Program-made: the position numbers and the translations under genes
Source: Parasutterella secunda
Lineage (GTDB): Bacteria; Pseudomonadota; Gammaproteobacteria; Burkholderiales; Burkholderiaceae_F
Direction of reading: 5' to 3'
Assembly (NCBI RefSeq): GCF_016901835.1
Contig: NZ_JACJKX010000003.1
Coordinates: 62,001 to 126,000, forward strand
Length of the DNA stretch: 64,000 nt
Part shown: one piece after another, positions 6,821 through 14,002 of the stretch
Layout of the letters: each line of letters opens with the position of its first letter
Position numbering within the stretch: the stretch's first letter is position 1
Notes under the pieces: generated by a model
What the model was told of the DNA's origin: nothing
What the model saw: the letters and a program-made list of their open reading frames with translations, nothing else
Databases searched by the model: none

Positions 6821-7090
6821 TTATCTTTTTATAAATGATTTAATTTTGTCTATGCCGACAACGATAACCATTATTGTGGTACCAATAATTAACCATGCTT
6901 GACATATTGTGGTCGCAGGTTTTTCAATACCCAAAAATATTAGTCCCCAATAGATCGGGCAAAGCATTGATGCAAAAAAACTAGCCAGAAGCATTTCTGT
7001 AACGGAAGAGTATGGTTCATAGTTGCAGGCAAATAGAAATGTTGCCAAAACTATGAATAGGTATGCTAGGCCAAGTTTTTCTAAATACAT
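6821..7090 (-). CDS. Small three-span membrane protein, rexB-like position
   Basis: About 89 residues from ATG 7090 (GTG 7098 and TTG 7105 are alternative starts). Hydrophobic spans at roughly residues 5-22, 32-52 and 62-85, with a basic C-terminal tail (KIKSFIKR). Not recognised. It is on the repressor strand, downstream of the 317-residue protein and separated from it by a short hairpin, and is followed by a strong terminator. This is the place of rexB in lambda, also a small multi-span membrane protein, so it is likely expressed in the lysogen; homology to RexB is not claimed. Confidence 0.6.
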   Translation of the reverse strand: MYLEKLGLAYLFIVLATFLFACNYEPYSSVTEMLLASFFASMLCPIYWGLIFLGIEKPATTICQAWLIIGTTIMVIVVGIDKIKSFIKR

Positions 7091-7110
7091 ATACACATTT
7101 TCCAAATCAA

Positions 7111-7131
7111 GAAAACCCGCCGGAGCGGGTG
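7111..7131 (-). terminator. Short hairpin with U-run between the two lysogenic genes
   Basis: Minus strand ACCCGC, loop TCCG, GCGGGT then TTTC, ten bases after the stop of the 317-residue gene. The U-run is short, so it may only reduce expression of the downstream membrane gene. Confidence 0.5.
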
Positions 7132-7140
7132 TTTATATGA

Positions 7141-8094
7141 TTATTTGGTTGCAATAGATTCCAATCGATACTTCGTGCCACTTTTCTTAGTTGAAGAAGT
7201 GACTTGCAGCTTGACAGGGATGTGATCTTTCACTGCATCCCAAAGAACCTCTACATCAGATTCATCTTGAAACAAATCCTCTTCAACGCTGATCGTAATT
7301 TCTTCTTTCGTACGAAGATTTTGCGCTTGGATTTTGATAAGACCAAGATCTTTATTGTTAATTTGGAAGACCAAAAATTCTTCTGTAAACGTCGAAACTT
7401 GAGCGGGTTCTCTCGCTGCCGGTTGACGAATATCAGCGAGATCTTTTTCCGTCAATGTGCGTGTGCCATAGGTTAAAGATTTTGCTCCAGAAGCGCTTTT
7501 TGCTATTTGCTCCATATTTTCGTCGTGCATATCCAATGCTTTTTGAATTTGTTGGGCTTCAACTTTGTTAATTTCAATTAGCTGACTAATGATGTCCTTA
7601 TCTTTCAATGCTAATTCATTACGTTGATGAAGCTCGTATCCCTTATAGCTTCCAAAAGAAAGCAAAGCGCATAAGCAAAGAATAAAAATTTGCCTTGATG
7701 TCATTTTGTTTGCCAGCTTTCCTGCAATGTTTTTTAAGGGACCTAACCAGTCTGCTTCGTTTTCGGTACATCCTGGTCTAATCTTGAACTGCAACGTATA
7801 TAGTTGCTTATCTTTGCCAAGTAGCTTGATGTTATCACTATCGTACAACGCTTGTGCGCAAAAATGGTAGAAACTATCCTGTAATAATCCCAAACCTTTT
7901 GCGAAATCTCCAGAAATTGAGCAGTCGTACTTATCGCCTTCAACCTTGATGAATATTGACTTTGAATCTTTTTTTGATTCAAGTAACTCTACGAAAAGGT
8001 CGAAGACATTTTCTTTATTGATATTTTCGTTAACAAACTCTTGAATTTCTTCAAGTGTAATGAAACACTTCTCTTTTCCAATTACTTCTGTCAT
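7141..8094 (-). CDS. Membrane-anchored protein of unknown function, rexA-like position
   Basis: 317 residues: an acidic N-terminal domain of about 125 residues, one membrane span near residues 134-152 (QIFILCLCALLSFGSY), a helical stretch (about 160-200) and a C-terminal strand-rich domain with FLVFQINNKDLGLIKIQAQNL and VKLQVTSSTKKSG. No family recognised. It lies 55 bases downstream of the repressor on the same strand, so it is probably transcribed in the lysogenic state. A sensor domain, membrane span and second domain, next to a small membrane protein, recalls lambda rexAB by position; exclusion of other phages is an inference. Alternative: a lysogenic conversion gene. Confidence 0.65.
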   Translation of the reverse strand: MTEVIGKEKCFITLEEIQEFVNENINKENVFDLFVELLESKKDSKSIFIKVEGDKYDCSISGDFAKGLGLLQDSFYHFCAQALYDSDNIKLLGKDKQLYTLQFKIRPGCTENEADWLGPLKNIAGKLANKMTSRQIFILCLCALLSFGSYKGYELHQRNELALKDKDIISQLIEINKVEAQQIQKALDMHDENMEQIAKSASGAKSLTYGTRTLTEKDLADIRQPAAREPAQVSTFTEEFLVFQINNKDLGLIKIQAQNLRTKEEITISVEEDLFQDESDVEVLWDAVKDHIPVKLQVTSSTKKSGTKYRLESIATK

Positions 8095-8149
8095 ACAGGT
8101 AACACGTAATTTAAGTTGATTTGATTAAAACGGCCCGCTGCCGGAGCGG

Positions 8150-8794
8150 TCAAAGCGTTCCGCCAGTCCAGAAATAAACGACGCGGCCGATGATTCTTAT
8201 TTCATCTTCTGGCTTAAGCTCAAAAGACTGATACTTTTTATTGTCACTAATCATGAGTAGGGTGCGGCTTGGCGTCTTCTGGAAGCGTTTTACATAAACT
8301 TCTCCGTTTACCATGGCCACATAGATCGAGTCGTATAAGACTTCATTGACTCCATGATCGATTAGCAAAAGATCTCCAGAGTTAATAGTAGGCTCCATGG
8401 AGTCGCCAGAAGCTGTGATCATGTCTAAATTGTTCCGATTGGTATACCGAACATTTCGCTTTAACCAATCCTCAAAAAAATCTATGCGCCTGACGATTTG
8501 TTCCGAGAAGTTTATGCATCCTGTGCCGGCTGAGGCCCTGACCTCAAGCAGAGGGACCGAGATAATTCCCTCTTGTTTATCTTCTCTTTCGCCAATACCG
8601 AGGTGCATCCACTCGGAAGACTTGCCGGTTGCTTTTGCAAGGGCGTCCAGTCTATCCATCGAAGGACTGGAGATTCCTTCTCTATAAGCCCGAACTGCCT
8701 GGGGTGTGACACCCATTTCTCGTGCTATGGCACTCATAGACTTACCGGATTCATCAATGGCCATCCGTATGCGATCAGTTAAATCCTGCTTCAT
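8150..8794 (-). CDS. CI-type prophage repressor (XRE helix-turn-helix plus S24 peptidase)
   Basis: 214 residues. The N-terminal helix-turn-helix spans SMSAIAREMGVTPQAVRAYR (19-38). The C-terminal S24/LexA autoprotease domain shows a cleavage site Ala89-Gly90 in RASAGTG, nucleophile Ser132 in SGDSMEPT and Lys169 in VYVKRF. RecA-stimulated self-cleavage at A-G would release the early promoters on DNA damage (family knowledge). Transcribed leftward from the shared operator region; GGAGG lies upstream of the start (8803-8799 on the minus strand). All catalytic residues are present, so the lysogen should be inducible. Confidence 0.93.
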   Translation of the reverse strand: MKQDLTDRIRMAIDESGKSMSAIAREMGVTPQAVRAYREGISSPSMDRLDALAKATGKSSEWMHLGIGEREDKQEGIISVPLLEVRASAGTGCINFSEQIVRRIDFFEDWLKRNVRYTNRNNLDMITASGDSMEPTINSGDLLLIDHGVNEVLYDSIYVAMVNGEVYVKRFQKTPSRTLLMISDNKKYQSFELKPEDEIRIIGRVVYFWTGGTL

Positions 8795-8810
8795 ATAAAC
8801 CTCCGTAATT

Positions 8811-8911
8811 CTTAGGATACAACATATAGTTTAAAAAGGTTTAGATTTTTACTTGCAATCTTTAAATTTAAAATTTAAAATAATTAAAACAAATAATTTA
8901 AACATTGCATC
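8811..8911. promoter_or_regulatory. OR-like operator with divergent promoters between repressor and Cro
   Basis: The rightward promoter is TTGCAA (8853-8858), 17-base spacer, TAAAAT (8876-8881). TTGCAA is a palindrome and also lies 17 bases from TTTAAA on the minus strand, suggesting a shared -35 for repressor transcription. TTTAAA half-sites occur at 8829, 8861, 8867, 8874 and 8897, as in the region at 6661-6760. Repressor and Cro probably compete for these. Confidence 0.65.
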
Positions 8912-9118
8912 ATGAATAAAACTGACGCTTTAAAACTTGCGGTGGCTAAGGCAGGGAATATGTCTCGTCTTGCTCGTTCTTGTGGTGTCACTCCTCAAGC
9001 CGTTCGTGCTTGGATTGTCCGTGGCCAGATACCTCTTTCCAGAGTGAAGGATGTCAAAAAGGCCACAGGACTTTCTCTAAAAACCCTACGACCTGACTAT
9101 TTCGGTGAAAGGTCCTAA
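8912..9118 (+). CDS. Cro / YdaS-type helix-turn-helix protein
   Basis: 68 residues, almost all one DNA-binding domain: MSRLARSCGVTPQAVRAWI (17-35) is a helix-turn-helix closely resembling that of the divergent repressor (GVTPQAVRA is shared), followed by the RGQIPLSRVKDV segment typical of YdaS/Cro proteins. Transcribed from the PR-like promoter 30 bases upstream. It should repress the lysogenic promoter and open the lytic pathway. Confidence 0.87.
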   Translation: MNKTDALKLAVAKAGNMSRLARSCGVTPQAVRAWIVRGQIPLSRVKDVKKATGLSLKTLRPDYFGERS

Positions 9119-9130
9119 CAAGGTGGTTGT

Positions 9131-10018
9131 ATGGCTCGCTATCGCAAAATCGATCCGCGGATTTGGAACGATGAGAAATTTGCATCCCTTTCTCATGAAG
9201 GTCAGCGGATGTTTCTGTTTGTTCTGACTCATCCGTCCATGACATCTTTAGGAGCCTTTCGTATTTCACGCGAAGGTATGGCTGCTGAGTTGGGATTGGA
9301 CGAGAAAGGGTTTGCTGAACCCTTTGCCGAACTCTTACAAAAGGGTTTGGTCATGTATGACGAAAGGGTATTTTTAGTCTTCGCTCCAAACTTCCTGAAA
9401 TACAACGCGCCCGAAAACCCAAATGTTGTTAAAGGGTGGGGGACGGCTTTGGATTTTCTTCCTGAATGCCCACTTTTAGTTGATGTTCTCATTCGGGCAA
9501 AAGTGTGCGCTTCCACAAGCAGCGGGCTTTTAAAGGCTTTTGAAAATACTTTAGGAAGGGTTCTAGAAACCCTTTCGAAACGGTATAGCAAACCCTTTGA
9601 GAAGGGTATGGCAAAACAAGAACAAGAACAAGAACAAGATATATCTACTAACGTAGATAAAAAAGAAAAAATTAAAAAAGAAAAGAAATCCAAACTGAAA
9701 ACGGTTTTGTCCAAACCCGATGACGTTTCTTCAGATCAGATCTGGAGTGACTTCAATGCGCTACGCAATGCAAAGCATGCGCCCTTAACCGAGACAGCCC
9801 TAAACATCATCCGCAAAGAAGCAGAGAAAGCCGGTATCACTCTTGAGCAAGCTTTGGAGACATGCTGCATGCGAGGCTGGCAGGGCTTCAAAGCCGAGTG
9901 GTACCTCAAAGGGCAAAACAATTCACGTTTCCAATCCTACGGCCCCAGGGACATAGAGCTCGAATTCAGACCGGAAGACTACGAAGGAGGACTGATCAGT
10001 GACCTCTTGCAACGATAA
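9131..10018 (+). CDS. Phage replisome organiser / replication initiation protein
   Basis: 295 residues. The N-terminal 110 residues (ARYRKIDPRIWNDEKFASLS, GAFRISREGMAAELGL, GLVMYDERVFLVF, APENPNVVKGW) form the winged-helix replisome-organiser domain common in temperate phages. A repetitive linker follows (EQEQEQD then K/E-rich, residues 160-195), and the C-terminal 80 residues (WSDFNALRNAKHAPLT to GWQGFKAEWYL) resemble DnaT/DnaB-binding domains. It would recognise the phage origin, often within its own gene, and recruit the helicase loader encoded next, with which it overlaps by 20 bases. Confidence 0.82.
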   Translation: MARYRKIDPRIWNDEKFASLSHEGQRMFLFVLTHPSMTSLGAFRISREGMAAELGLDEKGFAEPFAELLQKGLVMYDERVFLVFAPNFLKYNAPENPNVVKGWGTALDFLPECPLLVDVLIRAKVCASTSSGLLKAFENTLGRVLETLSKRYSKPFEKGMAKQEQEQEQDISTNVDKKEKIKKEKKSKLKTVLSKPDDVSSDQIWSDFNALRNAKHAPLTETALNIIRKEAEKAGITLEQALETCCMRGWQGFKAEWYLKGQNNSRFQSYGPRDIELEFRPEDYEGGLISDLLQR

Positions 10019-10739
10019 CACCCAAGTTCTTTTCAACGGGCGCCCGGTCCATTACTGGCGTGAGTGTCCCGTTCACGGAAAAGTTCCCGCCTCATACGTC
10101 GGCGTGTATGGAGACATTTGGCCCATTGATGAATGCCCCAAGTGCAAAGAGCAGCGACTTATGGAAGAGCGTTTGAACGGCTCCATGATCCCGAAGCGCT
10201 TCCGAAACAAAACGCTTGATAACTTTCAAGTCACAGAAAAGTTTCAGCAGTTCGTCAAAACCATTGCCCAAGACTACGTGGCCGATTTGGAAAACAACAT
10301 TGCCAATGGCGTGAGTCTGGTTTTCCTCGGACCGTGTGGTACCGGCAAGACGCACCTGGCCTGCGGCATTGCTCATGAAGCAATCAGCCGCGGCCGTACG
10401 GCTCTTTTCGTTTCCGTTTCAACGCTCATCCGTAAGGTGCGCGCATCGTGGGGAACGAAAACCGAAGAGGAAACGCTCAAGGTTTTCACCGACTGTGATT
10501 TCCTGATCCTTGATGAGGTCGGCATCCAGGCCGGGACGGAGAATGAACGAAACATTCTCTTTGACGTGCTCAACACGCGTTATGCGGACATGAGGCCAAC
10601 GATTGTGATTTCAAACCTCAAACTGGTTGAGCTCACGAACTACCTCGGTACTCGGATCATCGACCGTCTTTCGGAAAACGGCGGGCAGGTAGTGCCCTTT
10701 AAAGGAGCAAAAAGTTTTAGACAGGGAGCAAAGGCATGA
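9999..10739 (+). CDS. DnaC-like helicase loader (AAA+ ATPase)
   Basis: 246 residues from GTG 9999, nine bases after AGGAGG. An N-terminal zinc-binding-like pattern (Cys23, His26, Cys46, Cys49) precedes the AAA+ core: Walker A GPCGTGKTH (about 111-119), Walker B CDFLILDEVG, sensor 1 TIVISNL and an arginine-finger region IIDRLSENGG. This is the DnaC/IstB family. It should load the host replicative helicase at the phage origin with the upstream organiser. Ends with an ATGA overlap with the next gene. Confidence 0.9.
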   Translation: MTSCNDNTQVLFNGRPVHYWRECPVHGKVPASYVGVYGDIWPIDECPKCKEQRLMEERLNGSMIPKRFRNKTLDNFQVTEKFQQFVKTIAQDYVADLENNIANGVSLVFLGPCGTGKTHLACGIAHEAISRGRTALFVSVSTLIRKVRASWGTKTEEETLKVFTDCDFLILDEVGIQAGTENERNILFDVLNTRYADMRPTIVISNLKLVELTNYLGTRIIDRLSENGGQVVPFKGAKSFRQGAKA

Positions 10740-11173
10740 GTTTGGGATACGACACGCAGTCCAAAATTGACAAAGTAGTCTGTAAGAACCAAAAACATAT
10801 CACAGTGAACTTTCAGGCGCTTTTTGGGGCAAAGCCCTTAACGATAGTCGAAACCCTTCTTAAAACCTTTTCTCGTGAGTTTGAGAAGGTACACGATAAG
10901 TCCAAGGTCGTACGAAATCTTCAATGCAAAATCCTCATCAAAGGATTCACTATTGGTGAAGATTTGGGCGGTAAGACCAGTCAGAAGCTTGTCGAAATCC
11001 GAAAAGAGTTTGAAAACCGCACCGGTTTGCATCTTTCCGGTTTTGATTCTTTGTACCAGCAGGTCGATAAATCAAAGCAGGAACTTCCTAATTGGACGTT
11101 CACTTTCAGCTTCTACGATGTTGATCCGTTAGATACCTTCACCGGTACGGCGGCTTGGGATCTCTATAGGTAG
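10736..11173 (+). CDS. Phage protein of unknown function in the replication operon
   Basis: 145 residues, coupled to the dnaC-like gene by an ATGA overlap and preceded by GGGAG. Basic overall, with alternating strands (HITVNFQALFG, LQCKILIKGFTIG, WTFTFSFYDVD). No motif recognised. Its position between the helicase loader and RusA suggests a role in DNA metabolism, for example single-strand binding, but this is only context. Confidence 0.65.
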   Translation: MSLGYDTQSKIDKVVCKNQKHITVNFQALFGAKPLTIVETLLKTFSREFEKVHDKSKVVRNLQCKILIKGFTIGEDLGGKTSQKLVEIRKEFENRTGLHLSGFDSLYQQVDKSKQELPNWTFTFSFYDVDPLDTFTGTAAWDLYR

Positions 11174-11182
11174 GGAACTTCC

Positions 11183-11590
11183 ATGGCAAACCGTAAAACA
11201 AAAATAATAACCAAGCAGCTCGTGGTGGTCGTGCCTTGGCCTCACCGTTATCTCTCCCCAAACTCCCGAGTAATTTGGCAAACGAAATACCAAGTCAGCC
11301 GCCGGGCTCGCTTAACCTCAAGACTTCTGACTCTTGAGCGTTTTGGTTGCGGTAACAAGGCTTATCCCATTGATGACTACATTGAAGTCCAGTTTGTGGC
11401 TCACCCGCGCGATAAACGTAAACGAGACGAAGACAACATTATTGCCAGCATGAAAGCAACTTTAGACGGTATCGCTGATGCTCTGGGCGTCAATGATGCC
11501 TCTTTCCATTTCAGAGAATTGCAAATGGCTGAAACAAAACGCCCTCCGGAAATCGAAGTTTGGCTTACTTGGAAGGAGCAAGAGAAGTGA
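11183..11590 (+). CDS. rusA: RusA-family Holliday junction resolvase
   Basis: 135 residues with the RusA pattern: an N-terminal PHRYLSPNSR segment, then the catalytic block KRDEDNIIASMKATLDGIADALGVND (residues about 75-101), in which the spaced Asp residues bind magnesium, and a C-terminal IEVWLTW strand. RusA homodimers cut Holliday junctions symmetrically, resolving phage recombination and replication intermediates. Ends in a GTGA overlap with the next gene. Confidence 0.88.
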   Translation: MANRKTKIITKQLVVVVPWPHRYLSPNSRVIWQTKYQVSRRARLTSRLLTLERFGCGNKAYPIDDYIEVQFVAHPRDKRKRDEDNIIASMKATLDGIADALGVNDASFHFRELQMAETKRPPEIEVWLTWKEQEK

Positions 11591-11820
11591 TCTATGACGA
11601 AAACCAAAAGCTCTACATTGCAGAACTCTTGCCCAGACCGGCAGCTCTTGCTCTTTCCCGAGCTGCGGAACTTGCAGCCACCTTGCCCGTTGAATCCGTT
11701 GCCCGAAAGCTCGCCATCCAGCGAACCGTCGATAAAGTCCGAGCTGAGTATCCCGAATACTTCCGACACGATGCAAAGTGTGCTCGTGTCAATCGGGGAC
11801 TCTGGGAGACCGGTCGGTGA
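11587..11820 (+). CDS. Small phage protein, unknown function
   Basis: 77 residues from GTG 11587, which overlaps the RusA TGA and has AAGGAG eight bases upstream; the longer TTG start at 11560 has no site. Mostly helical with an Ala-rich centre (AALALSRAAELAATLP) and a C-terminal YPEYFRHDAKC. The last 50 bases overlap the following gene in another frame. In some phages a late regulator sits here, but no resemblance to known antiterminators is seen. Confidence 0.55.
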   Translation: MIYDENQKLYIAELLPRPAALALSRAAELAATLPVESVARKLAIQRTVDKVRAEYPEYFRHDAKCARVNRGLWETGR

Positions 11821-12016
11821 ATCGGCTCCCAATGCGAAGTACACCGATGCGGAAATTGACATGGTGTTTGAACTGCGCAATCAGGGCTATTTCTATCGTG
11901 AAATATCAGAAATGATGGATATGCCAATTCGCACGATTCGCACGGTTTTAGACGGCTCTAGGCGAAATAAGCATGTTGTTGGTTGGAAAAAACTTAAAAG
12001 AAAAGCGAAAAAATGA
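11771..12016 (+). CDS. Helix-turn-helix phage protein upstream of terminase
   Basis: About 81 residues if ATG 11771 is used; the frame is open back to 11594 but that part is Pro/Ser-rich and antagonised by the overlapping gene, so it is probably not translated. The C-terminal half AEIDMVFELRNQGYFYREIS, EMMDMPIRTIRTVL is a clear helix-turn-helix followed by a basic tail (KLKRKAKK). It is coupled to the small terminase gene by an ATGA overlap. May be a DNA-packaging accessory or a late regulator. Confidence 0.6.
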   Translation: MQSVLVSIGDSGRPVGESAPNAKYTDAEIDMVFELRNQGYFYREISEMMDMPIRTIRTVLDGSRRNKHVVGWKKLKRKAKK

Positions 12017-12627
12017 CAAAAATGAAGAAAAAATCTACAAAACCTCTGCAAAAACACCTCAGAAAACCTTCTATGACAGGGAAAATGATGCGCTTTGCAC
12101 AGGAATATGTCATTGATCGCAATGCTACTCAGGCAGCAATAAGGGCGGGCTATTCAGAGCGGTCGGCTGATGTCCAAGGCGCAAGATTGTTAGGAAAAGA
12201 TAGTGTTTTGCAGGAAATAGATCGTCTTACTCAGGAACTGGCAGAAAAATCCAAACTGACCGCCGAGGCGATTGTGGCCGACCTTATCGAAGTCAAAGAG
12301 CGCTGCATGCAACGTGCGCCCGTTATGGTCCGCGAAGGCAAGGAAATGGTCCAGGCGATTGATGATGAGGGCAGAAATGTCTGGCAGTTCGATGCCAAAG
12401 GCGCCAACAAATCCCTTGAGTTGCTTGGAAAACACTTGGGCATGTTCGTTGAGCGTCGTGAATTGACGGGAAAGAATGGCGGGCCGCTCCAGGTTCAGGC
12501 CTCGGGTGTGCTTCTTGTGCCTGCTGAGGTAGCACTGTCTGACTGGCAGCAGTCTGCACAGGACATAGCTGCGAATCTTGAAAAGCAGATGATGCTGGCA
12601 TTGCAGCGTCAGGAGGCTAAAAAGTAA
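12013..12627 (+). CDS. Terminase small subunit
   Basis: 204 residues of the Terminase_2/XtmA type (PF03592): FAQEYVIDRNATQAAIRAGYSERSA with ARLLGKDSVLQEI (residues 27-75) is the DNA-binding domain; the middle helices support oligomerisation and the C-terminus contacts the large subunit. It recognises the packaging site and recruits TerL, encoded immediately downstream through a TAATG overlap with AGGAGG inside this gene. Confidence 0.9.
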   Translation: MTKMKKKSTKPLQKHLRKPSMTGKMMRFAQEYVIDRNATQAAIRAGYSERSADVQGARLLGKDSVLQEIDRLTQELAEKSKLTAEAIVADLIEVKERCMQRAPVMVREGKEMVQAIDDEGRNVWQFDAKGANKSLELLGKHLGMFVERRELTGKNGGPLQVQASGVLLVPAEVALSDWQQSAQDIAANLEKQMMLALQRQEAKK

Positions 12628-14000
12628 TGAGCAACATTATTTGGATGCCTCATCCAGGCTCGCAAAATCTTTTCCTAAGCTGTCCTGTTTATGAAACCCT
12701 CATCCAGGGGACGCGGGGAGGCGGCAAGACGGATTGCCTTTTAATGTCCTTTGCCAAATATGTCGGTAGGGGATTTGGCCCTGCATGGACGGGAGCCCTT
12801 TTCCGTCAAACTTATCCCCAATTGGCTGACGTGGTGGCCAAATCCAAACGTTGGTTTTACCAAATTTTTCCTGGCGCAAAGTTCAATGAGTCGGATTATG
12901 TCTGGACGTTTCCTACAGGTGAACGCCTTTTCTTTCGTTATGGCGATAAGGAAGACGACTATTGGAATTACCACGGCCATGAATATCCCTGGCTTGGTTT
13001 TGAAGAGCTCACGAACTGGAAAGATGACAGTTTTTTCTCGGCCATGCTTTCCACGTGCCGTTCATCTATTGAAGGGGTGCCCAAGATGGTCCGAGCAACA
13101 ACAAACCCCTTCGGCAAAGGCCACCAGTGGGTTAAAGATCGCTACGAAATCGGGGCTCATGAGCCCGGTTATGTCATTGGCCAAGCTAAAGCCCGTACAC
13201 AAATCTTTAGTTCCATCTTTGAAAACTCTCATCTTTTGAAGGCTGACCCGGACTACATCCAAACCTTGATCGATTTGAAAGACCCTAATCGGCGCAAGGC
13301 TTGGCTTTACGGTGACTGGGATATTCACGTCGGATCCTTCTTTGAAGAGGTTTGGGATCCAAAAACCTGCATCGTGGACCCGTTTGAGATTCCCTCATCA
13401 TGGGAAATCTGGCGCTCGTTTGACTGGGGTTATTCGGCTCCTTATGCCTGTTATTGGCTCGCCATGAATCCGGACGGTGTGATTTACGTCTGGAAAGAAC
13501 TTTACGGAGCAGGGGACACACCCGGGAGCGGTACGAAGGAAGACGCCCGCATTGTGGCCAGAAAGATCATAGCCATGGAAAAGAGTTTTGATCGATTTGG
13601 TTATGACGTGCGCTTACCTCTGGCTGACCCGTCCATTTTCTCCAAGGTCGGTGTTGAAAAGACTGTGGCTTCAATCATGTGGGAGGAAGGCGTCAAGTGG
13701 TACCCGGCCTGGAATGCCAAAGGATCCCGCATCAACGGTGCCCAAACCATGATTCAAATGCTCGCAGATGGAAAACTCAAATTCTTTAAAACCTGCAAGC
13801 ACGCTATTCGGACAATTCCGGCTCTGCATCCATCAGAAACTATTCCTGATGACGTGGACACGACTGAGGAAGATCACGCCTATGACGCAATCCGCTACGG
13901 CGTAATGCGCAAGCGGAGAAGCCCTGACGCTATAACCACCGAAGAAACGCCTACCAATGACTTTGACTATACCTCTAATGGTATATCTATGAGAGTGTGA
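12627..14000 (+). CDS. terL: Terminase large subunit
   Basis: 457 residues. ATPase half: Walker A GTRGGGKT (28-35), Walker B region YPWLGFEELTNW near residue 117, coupling motif RATTNPFGKG. Nuclease half: FDWGYSAPYACYWL near residue 266 (first catalytic Asp) and EDHAYDAIRYG near 415 (last Asp). It drives DNA into proheads and cuts the concatemer. Full length for the family and intact. Ends in a GTGA overlap with the portal region. Confidence 0.95.
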   Translation: MSNIIWMPHPGSQNLFLSCPVYETLIQGTRGGGKTDCLLMSFAKYVGRGFGPAWTGALFRQTYPQLADVVAKSKRWFYQIFPGAKFNESDYVWTFPTGERLFFRYGDKEDDYWNYHGHEYPWLGFEELTNWKDDSFFSAMLSTCRSSIEGVPKMVRATTNPFGKGHQWVKDRYEIGAHEPGYVIGQAKARTQIFSSIFENSHLLKADPDYIQTLIDLKDPNRRKAWLYGDWDIHVGSFFEEVWDPKTCIVDPFEIPSSWEIWRSFDWGYSAPYACYWLAMNPDGVIYVWKELYGAGDTPGSGTKEDARIVARKIIAMEKSFDRFGYDVRLPLADPSIFSKVGVEKTVASIMWEEGVKWYPAWNAKGSRINGAQTMIQMLADGKLKFFKTCKHAIRTIPALHPSETIPDDVDTTEEDHAYDAIRYGVMRKRRSPDAITTEETPTNDFDYTSNGISMRV

Positions 14001-14002
14001 AC

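Noticed and set aside
9616-9700. Repetitive GAACAA and A-rich stretch
   Set aside because: It is the coding linker of the replisome organiser; origin iterons were considered but no spaced repeats were seen.
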